NCBI GenBank assembly: GCA_021775415.1
Contig: JAJFHV010000021.1
Span: forward strand, 124,001-188,000
DNA: 64,000 nucleotides
Direction: 5' to 3'
DNA from: Hyphomicrobiales bacterium
Lineage (GTDB): Bacteria; Pseudomonadota; Alphaproteobacteria; Rhizobiales; Rhizobiaceae
In this document: positions 8,868 through 17,857 of the stretch, piece by piece
Layout: every line of letters starts with the position of its first letter
Numbering within the stretch: the stretch's first letter is position 1
Translations under genes and position numbers: made by a program
The notes under the pieces: generated by a model
The model's database searches: none
What the model was told of the DNA's origin: nothing
Seen by the model: the letters and a program-made list of their open reading frames with translations, nothing else

Positions 8868-9392
8868 TTATGCTGCCTGAGGCGGCCAGATGCGGACCGC
8901 TTCCGCATAGGGTGGCGTTTGCGCAAAGACCTCTTCGAAGCTCAATCCCAGCCAGGCCATCTGGGTGGCACGAATGGGGCCCGCGTGACATATAATGACG
9001 GTTTCGACATCAGCATGTTGCAGTGCCTCCAACACCCGGACCTGAACATCCTTGAAACTCTCACCACCAGGTGTGGGAATGTTGAAGGGATCTTTCAGCC
9101 AGGCGTCGCTCTTTTGCCGGTTGATGTCCTTCCACGGTTTGCCTTCCCAGTCGCCCATATGCATTTCCCAAAGCCGCTCGTCAAAAGCAAGATCAATGCC
9201 ATGTTGCTCGGCCAGCGCTTCAGCCAGTTTTCGGCATCGAAGCGCTGGGCTTGCGATGATGTTTTTGATCGGTGGCGTTGTATCCAGCGCCTCCTGGATT
9301 TGCTCATGACCAATCTCGGCAATGTCGAGATCCAGCCTGCCATAGCAAACGCCCGGTTCCACATCCGGCATCGGATGACGCAGGAAGATCAT
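8868..9392 (-). CDS. histidine phosphatase, probable alpha-ribazole phosphatase
   Basis: Histidine (phosphoglycerate-mutase-like) phosphatase of 174 residues. The catalytic motif is FLRHPMPD (RHP rather than the usual RHG), followed by GVCYGRLDLDI, the second-site ASPALRCRKLAE, DERLWEMHMGDWEGK and a late catalytic CHAGPIR. The GxCYGRxDL motif and the place directly downstream of cobS support dephosphorylation of alpha-ribazole or adenosylcobalamin phosphate. The ATG at 9392 overlaps the cobS stop by four bases, so the longer frame to 9494 is not used. Confidence 0.85.
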   Translation of the reverse strand: MIFLRHPMPDVEPGVCYGRLDLDIAEIGHEQIQEALDTTPPIKNIIASPALRCRKLAEALAEQHGIDLAFDERLWEMHMGDWEGKPWKDINRQKSDAWLKDPFNIPTPGGESFKDVQVRVLEALQHADVETVIICHAGPIRATQMAWLGLSFEEVFAQTPPYAEAVRIWPPQAA

Positions 9393-10159
9393 GCCCAGAA
9401 ACCAACTAGTAAAATCAATATGGAAATTTCTGCAACCTGTTGCATGGCGCCAAGGCCATCGCCGGTGTAGCCACCCAGGCGATGCTGGAGCCACAGCAAG
9501 ACCAGAGATGCGGATGCAAATCCTGCAGCAAGGGCAATCAGGCCCCAGATGCTTCCCAACAATACTGCAATGACTGCCGCAAATGCAGATGTGATCACCA
9601 GGCCAAATTTAGGCAGGCCTTCCTCGACAGAGTTTCCAAGACCTCGTGGTCTGGCGTAAGTGGAAAACTGCAATGCGATGGCGATCGCTGCCCGGGCACC
9701 GCTGTGGCAAATGAATAAGGCCAACACGCCGGCCAATGGTCCAAGACTTGCAAGTGCCACCCAGCGCAGGCCAACACTTATCATCAAGGCAAGTGAGCCA
9801 AATGCGCCAATGCGGCTATCGCGCATGATTTCGAGAGATTTTGTGCGGTCTCTGGAACCCCCCAGTCCATCGGCGCAATCTGCAAGGCCATCTTCATGCA
9901 GCGCGCCGGTAATGAACAAGCCAAATGCAATTGCCAAACCTGCAGCGACAAGAGCGGGTAGAAACTGGATGGCAGAAAACCATATGAGGGCAGGGCCTGC
10001 TGCAATCATCAACCCAACAATCGGGAACATGATTACTGAACTTGCCAGGGTTTCGTCTGTGTCGATATGTGCGGCAATCTTTTCAGGGATAGATATACGG
10101 GTGAAAAAACTAACCGTCAGTGCGAGTTGTTCGGGCAGGCTTTTCAAATATGTGTCCAA
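9389..10159 (-). CDS. cobS: adenosylcobinamide-GDP ribazoletransferase (cobalamin synthase)
   Basis: Membrane enzyme (CobS/CobV), 256 residues, that joins adenosylcobinamide-GDP with alpha-ribazole. The family signature GALHEDGLADCADGLGG, then DRTKSLEIMRDSRIGAFG, is clear, with several hydrophobic helices around it. The N-terminus SLPEQLALTVSFFTRI is typical. It lies two bases downstream of cobT and overlaps the phosphatase, so the three genes form a nucleotide-loop assembly operon on the minus strand. Confidence 0.94.
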   Translation of the reverse strand: MDTYLKSLPEQLALTVSFFTRISIPEKIAAHIDTDETLASSVIMFPIVGLMIAAGPALIWFSAIQFLPALVAAGLAIAFGLFITGALHEDGLADCADGLGGSRDRTKSLEIMRDSRIGAFGSLALMISVGLRWVALASLGPLAGVLALFICHSGARAAIAIALQFSTYARPRGLGNSVEEGLPKFGLVITSAFAAVIAVLLGSIWGLIALAAGFASASLVLLWLQHRLGGYTGDGLGAMQQVAEISILILLVGFWA

Positions 10160-10161
10160 TA

Positions 10162-11208
10162 CTAATCTCCGCTTTTGCCAGTAACCCCCGCACTTTCAAA
10201 TGTCGCCATTTCATTTAGCATCGCACAGGCGTTTCGGAGCAAGGGAAAAGCGAGCAATGCGCCGGAACCTTCTCCCAATCTCAGGTCAAGGTCAATCAGC
10301 GGATCACATTTGAGGGCTTGCATCATCAATCGATGGCCGGGTTCTTTCGAGCGATGGGCAAAGACTGCATAAGGCATGGCTTCCGGACGGGCGCGAATTG
10401 CCACAAGCGCTGCCGCCGATGCAATGAAGCCATCGACCAGCACAACCCCGCCCTGTGCAGCTGCACCAATCAAGGCCCCAACCATCATGGTGATCTCAAG
10501 CCCGCCAAACGCGGCCAGCGCTTCAAGCGGCGAGAGCTTGCCGGGTCGTCTGGCAGCAATTTTTTTGAGAATTTCGATTTTGCGGGAAACCCCGTCAGAA
10601 TCGAGACCGGCACCGGGGCCGGTGAGGGTATCAATTGGCAACCCTTCAACAGCGTGAGCCAGAAGTGTGGCACTTGATGTATTGCCGATACCCATTTCAC
10701 CAAGGGCTACCACTTTAGTGCCGCCTTTAACCGCGTCTGATGCCAGTGTTGCGCCAAACTCCAGTGCGGCAGTTACTTCTTCAGCTGTGAGCGCATCCTC
10801 AACCATGGCATTTCTGGTGCCTTTGCGGATGTTTGCGCGCATCAGCTTTGGATGATCTGGTAGGTCACCCACAACGCCCGCATCCACGATGGTAATTTCG
10901 ATGTCATTGGTTTTTGCAAACACATTGGCTGCTGCGCCTCCGGCCAAAAAATTGCCAACCATCTGGGCGGTTACTTCACTTGGCCATGCCGATACGCCCT
11001 CGGCTACCAAGCCGTGATCGCCCGCAAACAGTAACAATCTTGCAGGATCTGCCATCGGGGTTTCGCTATTCTGGGCACCAGCCATTTGCAAGGCCAGTGC
11101 TTCAATGCGACCAAGAGAACCGGGAGGTTTCGTTTTGATATCGATATGGCTTTGAACGAGATCCAGCAGCGCGGTTTCGACCGGTTCAATGATATGGTTC
11201 TCAAGCAT
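10162..11208 (-). CDS. cobT: nicotinate-nucleotide--dimethylbenzimidazole phosphoribosyltransferase
   Basis: CobT/CobU, 348 residues, activates the lower ligand as alpha-ribazole phosphate. Motifs are TKPPGSLGRIEALA near the N-terminus, FAGDHGLVAEGVSAWPSEVT, GEMGIGNTSSATLL and the C-terminal LRLGEGSGALLAFPLL, whose Glu is the catalytic base of the family. The ATG at 11208 has GAGG upstream at good spacing. In-frame starts at 11235 and 11280 are possible but unlikely. It is the first gene of the cobT-cobS-phosphatase operon. No cobalamin riboswitch could be recognised in the short leader. Confidence 0.94.
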   Translation of the reverse strand: MLENHIIEPVETALLDLVQSHIDIKTKPPGSLGRIEALALQMAGAQNSETPMADPARLLLFAGDHGLVAEGVSAWPSEVTAQMVGNFLAGGAAANVFAKTNDIEITIVDAGVVGDLPDHPKLMRANIRKGTRNAMVEDALTAEEVTAALEFGATLASDAVKGGTKVVALGEMGIGNTSSATLLAHAVEGLPIDTLTGPGAGLDSDGVSRKIEILKKIAARRPGKLSPLEALAAFGGLEITMMVGALIGAAAQGGVVLVDGFIASAAALVAIRARPEAMPYAVFAHRSKEPGHRLMMQALKCDPLIDLDLRLGEGSGALLAFPLLRNACAMLNEMATFESAGVTGKSGD

Positions 11209-11387
11209 TGGAGCCTCGGAAATTATATTTAGCATTAGGTATCTTATTGGACGACATTGCGGGTCTTTCCAATGCGGCATTTAGATGACATAGAACGCTG
11301 TCACACCTGTATCGGTGTGTCTATTTGATTGATTTCAATTTCCGGGATAGCAGTATTTTGCCCGTCACTTCACGCTCGTCCAATTTG

Positions 11388-12254
11388 ATGATCCGTTCTG
11401 CACCATTGATCTTTGTAGTGCTGTGGTCGACCGGGTTTATTGGCGCAAAATACGGAACCAATCATGCAGAGCCATTTACATTTTTGGCGCTTCGGTTCGG
11501 GCTGACGTTGGCCATTCTGCTGCCTGCTATCTTTATTTTCCTGAAACCAGATGTGCGTGGACGACAATTCCTGCATTCAATGGTTTCCGGCTTTCTGGTG
11601 CATGGTCTTTATCTGGGTGCGGTATTTTTTGCGATCGACCGTGGAATGCCCGCTGGGATTTCCGCTCTTATTGTTTCGTTGCAACCTTTTGTCACCGCTT
11701 TGATCGCATGGTTCATGTTGGGAGAACGCATCTCATTGTTGAAGATCGTCTGTTTTCTGGTCGCCTTGTTTGGTGTTTTCCTGGTGCTGTTTCCCGACCT
11801 GGATTTGGGCGCGGCAATTCCGGGAGTAAACCAGGTCACGCTGGTTGCATCGTTTGTCGCCGTGATAGGTATCAGTCTGGGAGCGGTTTACCAAAAACGG
11901 TATGTAACCAGTCTTGATCTTGCTGTTTCAACTACCGGTCAATTCATCGGTGCGGTTATCCCTCTTTTGGTACTCGCCTGGGTTTTGGAGACCGGCGAGA
12001 TCAACTGGAATGGCGAGTTGATCTTCGCGATGTTGTGGTTGGTGCTGGTTTTGTCGATCGGTACGGTTGCGCTTTTGATGTACCTGATCAGAAGCGGCAG
12101 TGCGGCTGCTACGGCATCGCTTTTTTTTCTGGTCCCGGTATCTGCAGCATTGTTTGCCTGGGTGTTGTTTGATGAACAACTGGGGCCGGTTCAAATCGCT
12201 GGAGGATTGCTTGCGGTCCTGGCAGTTGGTTTGGCATCCCGGTTACGGGATTAA
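11388..12254 (+). CDS. EamA/DMT-family transporter
   Basis: Inner-membrane carrier of about 288 residues with ten hydrophobic segments arranged as two EamA repeats. The first helix carries VVLWSTGFIGAKYG and the second repeat ends with LFFLVPVSAALFAWVLFDEQ. The cargo is unknown. The frame is open from TTG 11325, but the first ATG at 11388 directly precedes the first membrane helix. It is divergent from cobT, and a bidirectional terminator separates it from the convergent tadG-like gene. Its location beside cobalamin genes may be incidental. Confidence 0.85.
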   Translation: MIRSAPLIFVVLWSTGFIGAKYGTNHAEPFTFLALRFGLTLAILLPAIFIFLKPDVRGRQFLHSMVSGFLVHGLYLGAVFFAIDRGMPAGISALIVSLQPFVTALIAWFMLGERISLLKIVCFLVALFGVFLVLFPDLDLGAAIPGVNQVTLVASFVAVIGISLGAVYQKRYVTSLDLAVSTTGQFIGAVIPLLVLAWVLETGEINWNGELIFAMLWLVLVLSIGTVALLMYLIRSGSAAATASLFFLVPVSAALFAWVLFDEQLGPVQIAGGLLAVLAVGLASRLRD

Positions 12255-12290
12255 AAAAAAGGCCCGCTTTAACAGCGAGCCTTTTCAAAA
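12253..12290. terminator. bidirectional rho-independent terminator
   Basis: A twelve-base stem (12257-12268 with 12274-12285, one mismatch) around a five-base loop, flanked by an A-run on the left and T-rich sequence on the right. It lies between the convergent transporter and tadG-like genes and can serve both strands. Confidence 0.85.
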
Positions 12291-12306
12291 TTTGTACTTT
12301 CAGGTT

Positions 12307-14250
12307 TTACTGAACGATACGCATGTCAGCAATCTGGTTGGCAATATTTTCCATTGCCTGCTCCAGCTCACCGCCGTCCACATCGTAGTAAAAGGTGCCG
12401 CCGGCAATGATTTCACTGCCGTTCTTGATGCCTGAGCCGGAACACTCATTCAACAAGTACTTGACTGACGAACCATCCGAAACATCAAACGCAATCGTGA
12501 AGATGGAAATTCCATCATTCTTCACGTTGTTGCACGACTGGTTAGTGTGAGCGTTCATGATCAGTTCGAAATCACTTGAACTTTCAGGCGTCAAGTCGAA
12601 CGACGTTCCCGAGTAGATCGTGTCCGTCAGATCAGATGGATCCAGACCATCAATCCAGCGGTTTTGAGCAACCTGCAATCCTTGTTCTTCGAAGAGCGGA
12701 TTGTACGGTTCCCCGGTGCGGGCATAACCCCAGGCACCGTATGATGTCTGGTTTGGTGTGCTGTCACCATCGGTGCTGTAGTAGTTGTTACCATCGGTCA
12801 ACAGGACGATATATTTTATGTTCTGATTATCATCATCCTCACGACCGGTAGTGAACGGTTCATTATCGCTCAATGTACGCCAACCCCAGGTCAGACCCTG
12901 TTGAATGTTGGTGATGCCGTTGGAATCCATGGCGTTGATCGCATCATCGATGTCATTCTGGACTGTAGTAAGCTCAGTGATCGGATCAATGGTACAACCA
13001 TAGTTTGGTCCTTCCCATTCATCCATGTCACTCACATCGATCTCACCACTTTGATATTTAAACATCCAGTTGGTGCGGTTGATCTGGTCGTCCCAGTCCT
13101 TCTGGTCGTAGGGATCTACCGGTTCAGGAGCGTATTCATGAACATTTGCCCAAATCCTGCTACCATCCGCGATCTTCCAATCGTAGATGTAGTCATTTCT
13201 GTAGCTATCGTCATCGGTATAATGGTACGTGGAACTACCACTCTTCCATGCGTATCTGCGATCTGGTTCGTCAGGCGCGAAGTAGTGAACAAAGAGGCCA
13301 TCGGCGCCATCATTGATTCCGTCTCCGTCCGCATCTGCAGAGGCCATAACATTGGCAAAACTCTGGTTGGCAAACACAACTTCATCTGTCGTGTTGTATG
13401 GCCATGGCCGCATTTCTACGCAGCCACCCCATTCAACACCCATCATGTCAAACACGTCAACGCGTGTTAGCCAGTCCCAACTGCCGCTGATTTTTTCCTG
13501 AAACCCATCGTGCTTGAAGCGTGTTTCATTGCTGGTTTCATATGTATTCCAGTCAAAATTTTCATGGGCAATGGAAGACCAGCCTTTGCGATCCATGTAT
13601 TTTCTGTTCCAGTTACTCGTACCGATATTGACAGTACCTGCAAACGGAACGACAGAGAACTTAACCGGATCTGGCAGGTCGGTCAGGGTGGACGCATTAA
13701 AGATTGTCTCTACCAATGCCAACGTTTCCGTCTTCATGGTTTGAAGACGGTTGTTGGAGCCCATTGAGCCGGAATTATCCATTACCAGGGCAATTTCCAC
13801 AGTTCGGTTTCCGAGGGCAATTTGAGACGTTACTTCGTTGACAAATTCGTCTTCTCCCAAGATCATTCCACCGCCAAACAAGGTATCATAAGTCAGAGTG
13901 GCATCGAGCGTGATGCTCGTTGGAATTGCAGGTTCAACACTTGAGTCCCCCTGCTCCAACGCGAAATCAAACGTGATGTCTTCGTCTTTGATACCATCGT
14001 CAAGATTTGCCTTGAAGAATGCTTCCGCATAAACTTCGAGTTCTGATTCAGATGCGCCAGTGTTCATGTGCCGCCCGGCTGCAAGGCCGGCAGCATCCAG
14101 TGCTTGTTGCACTGAATTTTTCTGATCCACATAAATTGTATAGTCCACAGCCGCGCCAAGTGATGCCATGACTGGAACTACTAATATGGCACCTGTTACC
14201 GCGAAATTACCGCTAGAACTCTCAAAAAAATTCCTAAGCTTCTTCAACAT
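12307..14250 (-). CDS. tadG: TadG-like pilus-assembly protein with von Willebrand A domain
   Basis: About 647 residues. The N-terminus has the TadE/TadG form: a short cytoplasmic stretch, GNFAVTGAILVVPVMASLGAAVDYT (one membrane helix, residues about 14-38), then VDQKNSVQQALDAAGLAAG. A vWA domain follows with a MIDAS motif DNSGS at residues 158-162, and there is a long insertion rich in W, D and Y. The C-terminal part has IVLLTDGNN. The protein should be anchored in the inner membrane and face the periplasm. Start ATG 14250 has AGGG upstream; ATG 14283 is an alternative. It is separated from the main tad operon by about 4.5 kb. Confidence 0.85.
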   Translation of the reverse strand: MLKKLRNFFESSSGNFAVTGAILVVPVMASLGAAVDYTIYVDQKNSVQQALDAAGLAAGRHMNTGASESELEVYAEAFFKANLDDGIKDEDITFDFALEQGDSSVEPAIPTSITLDATLTYDTLFGGGMILGEDEFVNEVTSQIALGNRTVEIALVMDNSGSMGSNNRLQTMKTETLALVETIFNASTLTDLPDPVKFSVVPFAGTVNIGTSNWNRKYMDRKGWSSIAHENFDWNTYETSNETRFKHDGFQEKISGSWDWLTRVDVFDMMGVEWGGCVEMRPWPYNTTDEVVFANQSFANVMASADADGDGINDGADGLFVHYFAPDEPDRRYAWKSGSSTYHYTDDDSYRNDYIYDWKIADGSRIWANVHEYAPEPVDPYDQKDWDDQINRTNWMFKYQSGEIDVSDMDEWEGPNYGCTIDPITELTTVQNDIDDAINAMDSNGITNIQQGLTWGWRTLSDNEPFTTGREDDDNQNIKYIVLLTDGNNYYSTDGDSTPNQTSYGAWGYARTGEPYNPLFEEQGLQVAQNRWIDGLDPSDLTDTIYSGTSFDLTPESSSDFELIMNAHTNQSCNNVKNDGISIFTIAFDVSDGSSVKYLLNECSGSGIKNGSEIIAGGTFYYDVDGGELEQAMENIANQIADMRIVQ

Positions 14251-14551
14251 TTGAACTACCCTGCTAGTTTGGTTTTGATACATAAACCCGGTTTTGAGTT
14301 TCAACTGGAGACAGGATACCAAAATGAACTCAAGCAACTGTTAAGTTGGTGTTTGCAATTGTTCCGGGAAATTTAATGGTCTGTTTACGCTACGAGGCGA
14401 CAATGGAACCGCGAAATGTCTTCAATTGGCTGAGCCGCTAAATGGATGGCAATCTGGCTGGAATACAGTCGGTGGGTGTGGGCGTGAATGCTGCTGTCGG
14501 TAACGGGGGGCTGCTGTAATCCAAAATCTGGTAGGCAGTGTAAAAACCGAA
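14251..14551. other. 301-base gene-free divergent intergenic region
   Basis: Must hold promoters for the minus-strand tadG-like gene and the plus-strand lipoprotein. No palindrome, repeat, RNA gene or convincing small reading frame was seen. A 69-codon frame on the minus strand has no ribosome-binding site and an unprotein-like composition. Confidence 0.4.
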
Positions 14552-15352
14552 ATGTTTCAGAAAAACACTGCGCTACTGGCGTGTTTTCTTGCATTGGCAG
14601 CTTGTCAAAGCAGTAGTGTAAAACTTGCTGACAAGAATGGCGGACAACGCTCCGGAATGGAAGCAGGGCAGGCCGATCCGTTTACCAGCGAAATTGCTAA
14701 TGCAGCAGCTCAAGATCAACTGGATAGCGCCGGTGTGGACAACACCGTTGTGGGGTCAATAACAAAGAATACCGGTGGCGGAAAAATTGTTATCAGCAAG
14801 TACCGCCCACCAAAGGTTGGCACGACTTTTTATTGGAAAAACAACTGGAATTCCTTGCCGCCACGGCTGGTGCACAAGGTGACATCCCATAGCGCAATAT
14901 TTGAAGGCAAGACAGCCATTCAGATGGACGCGATTGATGACACGGGTAACGGCACCAAAACCTTTTATGACGTGACAAGTTCAAATCTTCTGGGTCACCA
15001 GGACAAGAACGGGAACCCGGTTGTGGTGTTTCCTCAAGTTGAAGAACGCCTACGTTTTCCGATGAGGCCGGGTGACCAGTGGATGACCACGTGGAAGTCG
15101 GTCGATCGCAGCACGCAGAAAACCACAAAAGGTGGTGGCGTGGTAAAGGTTATTGGCGCGGAGAAATTGGTCGTTGCCAACAAACATCTCAAAACGATGA
15201 AAATTCGATTGCCATTACCCGCAAAACTGGGTCGTGGAATGAAGCACTTTATCTGGTATTCACCTAAGCTGGGTGTGGTCGTGCGTGAGCAGATATCAAA
15301 CGGCACATTTGTTTGGGTGAAGGAACTCGAGAAAATTAAGCTTCCAAGCTGA
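14552..15352 (+). CDS. putative lipoprotein of unknown function
   Basis: 266 residues. The N-terminus TALLACFLALAACQSSS is a clear lipoprotein signal, with Cys18 expected to be lipidated. The mature part has a low-complexity stretch to about residue 75 and then a compact domain with YRPPKVGTTFYWKNNW, LRFPMRPGDQWMTTWKS and IWYSPKLGVVVREQ, which looks like a beta-rich sheet. The family is not recognised. It is the only plus-strand gene in the 12.3-17.9 kb stretch, enclosed by tadG and the pilin-like operon, so a role in surface-fibre assembly is possible but is inference. Confidence 0.7.
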   Translation: MFQKNTALLACFLALAACQSSSVKLADKNGGQRSGMEAGQADPFTSEIANAAAQDQLDSAGVDNTVVGSITKNTGGGKIVISKYRPPKVGTTFYWKNNWNSLPPRLVHKVTSHSAIFEGKTAIQMDAIDDTGNGTKTFYDVTSSNLLGHQDKNGNPVVVFPQVEERLRFPMRPGDQWMTTWKSVDRSTQKTTKGGGVVKVIGAEKLVVANKHLKTMKIRLPLPAKLGRGMKHFIWYSPKLGVVVREQISNGTFVWVKELEKIKLPS

Positions 15353-15369
15353 ACGTGTGGCTAACTCAA

Positions 15370-15936
15370 TTACTCACAACGCAATGTTGCGTAGGAAGTG
15401 TAGTTGCCTGTCGAATATGGACCTGTATTGTCTGCGATCAGGTCGGCCGTAATTTCTGTGATGCTGAAACCGCGCCTTAACCGCCGGGGATTGGTTCCTG
15501 GCCGGTCGGTGAAATTTCGACCGCGAAAGATACTTGTTCCAGAAAAGAGTGTTGAGAATGCCACCCCACTGCCGTCAAAACCCGGTGGTGAGGAAAGAAA
15601 AAACGCCGGTGCATCCAACCAAATCCTATAGTTGGTAAACGAGATTACCCGAGCAATACCACCCACACCGCCTGGGTTCTTGGAACTCAACTGGGTTCCT
15701 GTTGGATTCGGTGCCAGTGTACCATCACTCAGGACGATAATGATGCATGCATTGGGTGCCGGGATGTTGCCGTTAAAATTAACTGTCTGGGCGGAAGCCC
15801 CTGGTGAGAAGGGGATGGCCGCAAAGACGCAGGCAGCGGTGATCCGCGCCAGAAGACCTGTGATTGATTTGCGGATTTTGTCCGGACTGCCGCCTTGGAC
15901 AGTTTTCAAACCGGATGATTTATAAGAATTTTTCAT
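15370..15936 (-). CDS. secreted pilin-like subunit, paralogue 3
   Basis: About 188 residues, with a signal peptide ending GASAQ and then a mature domain starting VNFNGNIPAPNAC and ending YTSYATLRCE. Aligned by eye with the products at 15959 and 17411 it shares an early Cys (CIIIV), GTLA, a GGVGGIARV segment, LDAP, VAFSTLFSGT, PGTNP and the C-terminal LRCE. The paired terminal cysteines recall spore-coat-U or fimbrial-subunit domains. Start ATG 15936 is chosen; GTG 15966 overlaps the previous gene. Last gene of the five-gene operon. Confidence 0.7.
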   Translation of the reverse strand: MKNSYKSSGLKTVQGGSPDKIRKSITGLLARITAACVFAAIPFSPGASAQTVNFNGNIPAPNACIIIVLSDGTLAPNPTGTQLSSKNPGGVGGIARVISFTNYRIWLDAPAFFLSSPPGFDGSGVAFSTLFSGTSIFRGRNFTDRPGTNPRRLRRGFSITEITADLIADNTGPYSTGNYTSYATLRCE

Positions 15937-15958
15937 TATCGCCCACACAACAATTTTC

Positions 15959-16486
15959 CTATTCACATCGCAGCGTAACTTGAGCGCTGTAAAAGCCGGC
16001 AGGAAACGCGTTGGAGTTTTTCTTCGCCGACATGTTTACTGCAATTCTGGAATCACCCTTTTTCAGTTTTACCGGAATGGTGCCCGGGGTCTCAGAAAAA
16101 TTTGTGGCTCCGGTTCCGGAATAACCCGTCGAAAACGTCACACCGGTATCGCCGTTCGGGGGCATTTGGATAAATCCATATGGTCCATCCAGTGCAATTC
16201 TGAATGAACTGTTGCTTACCGATACATTGGCATAGGCTGGTTGTCCGCCTGCCTCTGTTGATCCCATAGCGCTGCTATCATAGCGGACACCTATCATGCC
16301 CGGTTGTGTCACCAGGATCTGGCAGAAGTGCTTGTTCATTGCATTAGCTGTTGCAGTGATTCCAATCGACAATAGAACGCCCAAAAGGCCGCACACACTT
16401 GTGTATGCAACCCTTTGTGAAACTCTGTTGATTGGGCCCCTGTACAATTTACTGTTGCTTTCCTTCTGTGGTCCAGCCTTCATCAT
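15959..16486 (-). CDS. secreted pilin-like subunit, paralogue 2
   Basis: About 175 residues, with a long N-terminus carrying a hydrophobic segment (VCGLLGVLLSIGITATANA) that fits a signal peptide. The mature part begins MNKHFCQILV and ends YSAQVTLRCE. It shares with paralogue 3 the sequence order Cys-I-V, GG-x-A-V, FRIALDGP, VTFSTGYSGT, PGT-x-PVKLKKG and LRCE, so the two are homologous although diverged. The start is uncertain: ATG 16486, ATG 16483 or GTG 16495. Both ends overlap neighbouring genes, so it is translated from a compact operon. Confidence 0.7.
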   Translation of the reverse strand: MMKAGPQKESNSKLYRGPINRVSQRVAYTSVCGLLGVLLSIGITATANAMNKHFCQILVTQPGMIGVRYDSSAMGSTEAGGQPAYANVSVSNSSFRIALDGPYGFIQMPPNGDTGVTFSTGYSGTGATNFSETPGTIPVKLKKGDSRIAVNMSAKKNSNAFPAGFYSAQVTLRCE

Positions 16487-17009
16487 CCCAGTCACCGCTG
16501 GTAGCTGACGCTGTTTTTATTAGATCCTGTGGATCTCCATCCTGTCCGTTTTCACTCACCGCTTCGACATCGGCTTCAAGTTCGCCGGCAACTGCGGTGC
16601 CGCTAGGCGGTGTAACACCTCTACCCAGTCCCATTTGCATGAGACGAAGTTCCATCTGAAGTCTTTGAACTTCAAGGTCGTAAAGCCGCGAACAATCGAG
16701 CCTTTTGGACTGTCGTCCAAGTGGAATGACAATTCTCCCGTAATGAGAAATGTCAGAGGCCGTCGACTGATCCGGATTGCCGATGATACCGACATCAAGA
16801 TATGCGCCACTGCCGGAGACGGCAGATCTGCAAGTTGTTCCATCAGCGGCACGCACTTCGTCGTGTCCGGTTGGCAGTTGAACGCCAGGCAGATTAAACC
16901 CTGACAAATTCTGGGTGATGGTCTGTGCACTTGCAGTGCCTGTAGCCAGTGCAAGCATAATTCCAGCCAACCCTATTGCTGCAACCTCGTTCCTAAATAT
17001 TTTCCACAT
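16449..17009 (-). CDS. secreted protein of unknown family, fourth in pilin-like operon order
   Basis: 186 residues with a signal peptide (AAIGLAGIMLALATGTASAQ). The mature core holds GFNLPGVQLPTG, EVRAADGTTCRS, GSGAYLDVGIIG, YGRIVIPLG and RLDCSRLYDLEVQRLQMELRLM, the last forming a predicted amphipathic helix. Two cysteines could pair. The tail (residues 140-186) is acidic and low in complexity. The ATG has AAGG seven bases upstream and lies inside the end of the previous gene. I do not recognise the family. Conservation of its position between chaperone-like and subunit genes would be the test of a shared role. Confidence 0.65.
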   Translation of the reverse strand: MWKIFRNEVAAIGLAGIMLALATGTASAQTITQNLSGFNLPGVQLPTGHDEVRAADGTTCRSAVSGSGAYLDVGIIGNPDQSTASDISHYGRIVIPLGRQSKRLDCSRLYDLEVQRLQMELRLMQMGLGRGVTPPSGTAVAGELEADVEAVSENGQDGDPQDLIKTASATSGDWDDEGWTTEGKQQ

Positions 17010-17383
17010 ATCTGAGCCTTTATTGTTGATTTTTGTCCCGGAAACGGGATGGCTTCAGTGCATATGCGCACCTTCCTGTTTTCCCCCCCCGCGAATGGCA
17101 CCACTACGGTGACGGGCCGCGAGAAGCTTGCGCCGAGCGTAAACTCGGCAGGTGACACCACGGCCGATATCGGCCTGAAGTCCTTGTCGTATACTTTTAC
17201 CTCAACACGAATTCTGTGCTGGTAAGGATTTGCCGGGAATACGCGCACGGCAAATGAATCTGTAAAACTGTCAATCTTTGCCTTCATTGGAGACATCGAT
17301 TGAGCTGCTGCCACGGATGGCAGCAGCGTGAGTGAAAGCGAGCCGGCAATAGCTGCGAATATAATTTTATTATTTAGTTTCAT
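16973..17383 (-). CDS. secreted single-domain protein resembling a pilus-chaperone N-terminal domain
   Basis: 136 residues, signal peptide ending VAAAQ. The mature part has the strand pattern of the first Ig-like domain of PapD-type chaperones: FAVRVFPANPYQHRIRVEVKVYD, then VVSPAEFTLGASFSRPVTVVVPF and RKVRICTEAIP. A second chaperone domain is absent. This similarity is judged by eye and is only suggestive. It follows the first subunit gene by 27 bases and overlaps the next gene by 37. A chaperone or structural role in the same fibre is the simplest reading. Confidence 0.6.
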   Translation of the reverse strand: MKLNNKIIFAAIAGSLSLTLLPSVAAAQSMSPMKAKIDSFTDSFAVRVFPANPYQHRIRVEVKVYDKDFRPISAVVSPAEFTLGASFSRPVTVVVPFAGGENRKVRICTEAIPFPGQKSTIKAQICGKYLGTRLQQ

Positions 17384-17410
17384 AGTTTTACCGACTCCTT
17401 GATTGCGGTG

Positions 17411-17857
17411 TTACTCAGAACAGGTCAGCGTGGCCTGCGAAGTGTATGCGCCGGTTGTAAAACCAGCAGCTGAAGTAGCGAAGTAATCAACATCGACGTC
17501 GTTTGAACCAGCATTGGTCAGTGCAAGCGTGGTTACGCCTGTGCCGCTGTTTGGTCCTGCGGTTACATCAAATGTGGCTGATGTAGCGTCTGCAGCTGAT
17601 GGTCCAGCCCAAGCAGTTGCAGCAACGCTCAGATCGAAATCTGGACCAGTGCTTACAACAGTAGCTGTACCGGCAGAACCGCCGCCTTGAGTTGAATCGA
17701 GATTGTTGTTGCCTGCATCAGATGCAAGCGTACCACCGGTGTTTACAGTGATAGTGCAAGTGTTTGCGACAGCGCCGCCAAAGTTAACGACCTGTGCTTG
17801 TGCAGCCAATGGTGCCATTGCCAAAGCAACAACAGCCAATTTTATGAGATTCCTCAT
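17411..17857 (-). CDS. secreted pilin-like subunit, paralogue 1 (first gene of operon)
   Basis: 148 residues with signal peptide LAVVALAMAPLAAQAQ. The mature domain begins VVNFGGAVANTCTITV and ends YTSQATLTCSE. It is very rich in Ala, Gly, Ser, Thr and Asp with few charged side chains, as in exported fibre subunits. It is shorter than the two paralogues but shares their N- and C-terminal cysteine blocks, GTLAS, GGSAGTA and the late G-x-Y-T-S. AGGAG lies eight bases before the ATG. As the first gene it is likely the most expressed and so the candidate major subunit (inference). Confidence 0.72.
   Translation of the reverse strand: MRNLIKLAVVALAMAPLAAQAQVVNFGGAVANTCTITVNTGGTLASDAGNNNLDSTQGGGSAGTATVVSTGPDFDLSVAATAWAGPSAADATSATFDVTAGPNSGTGVTTLALTNAGSNDVDVDYFATSAAGFTTGAYTSQATLTCSE

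Noticed and set aside
8760-9470. 236-codon plus-strand frame over the VOC-to-phosphatase region
   Set aside because: Antisense to the histidine phosphatase, whose motifs are unmistakable; the product shows no domain.
4244-11387. Search for cobalamin riboswitches before cbiD/cobA and cobT
   Set aside because: The gaps (about 50 and 180 bases) are too short or lack recognisable box sequences. Control of the cluster is probably from upstream of the window.
12901-13470. 189-codon plus-strand frame rich in Val/Ile within the tadG-like gene
   Set aside because: Antisense shadow of the Asp/Asn-rich vWA protein; such repeats of GAT/GAC give Ile/Val codons on the other strand.
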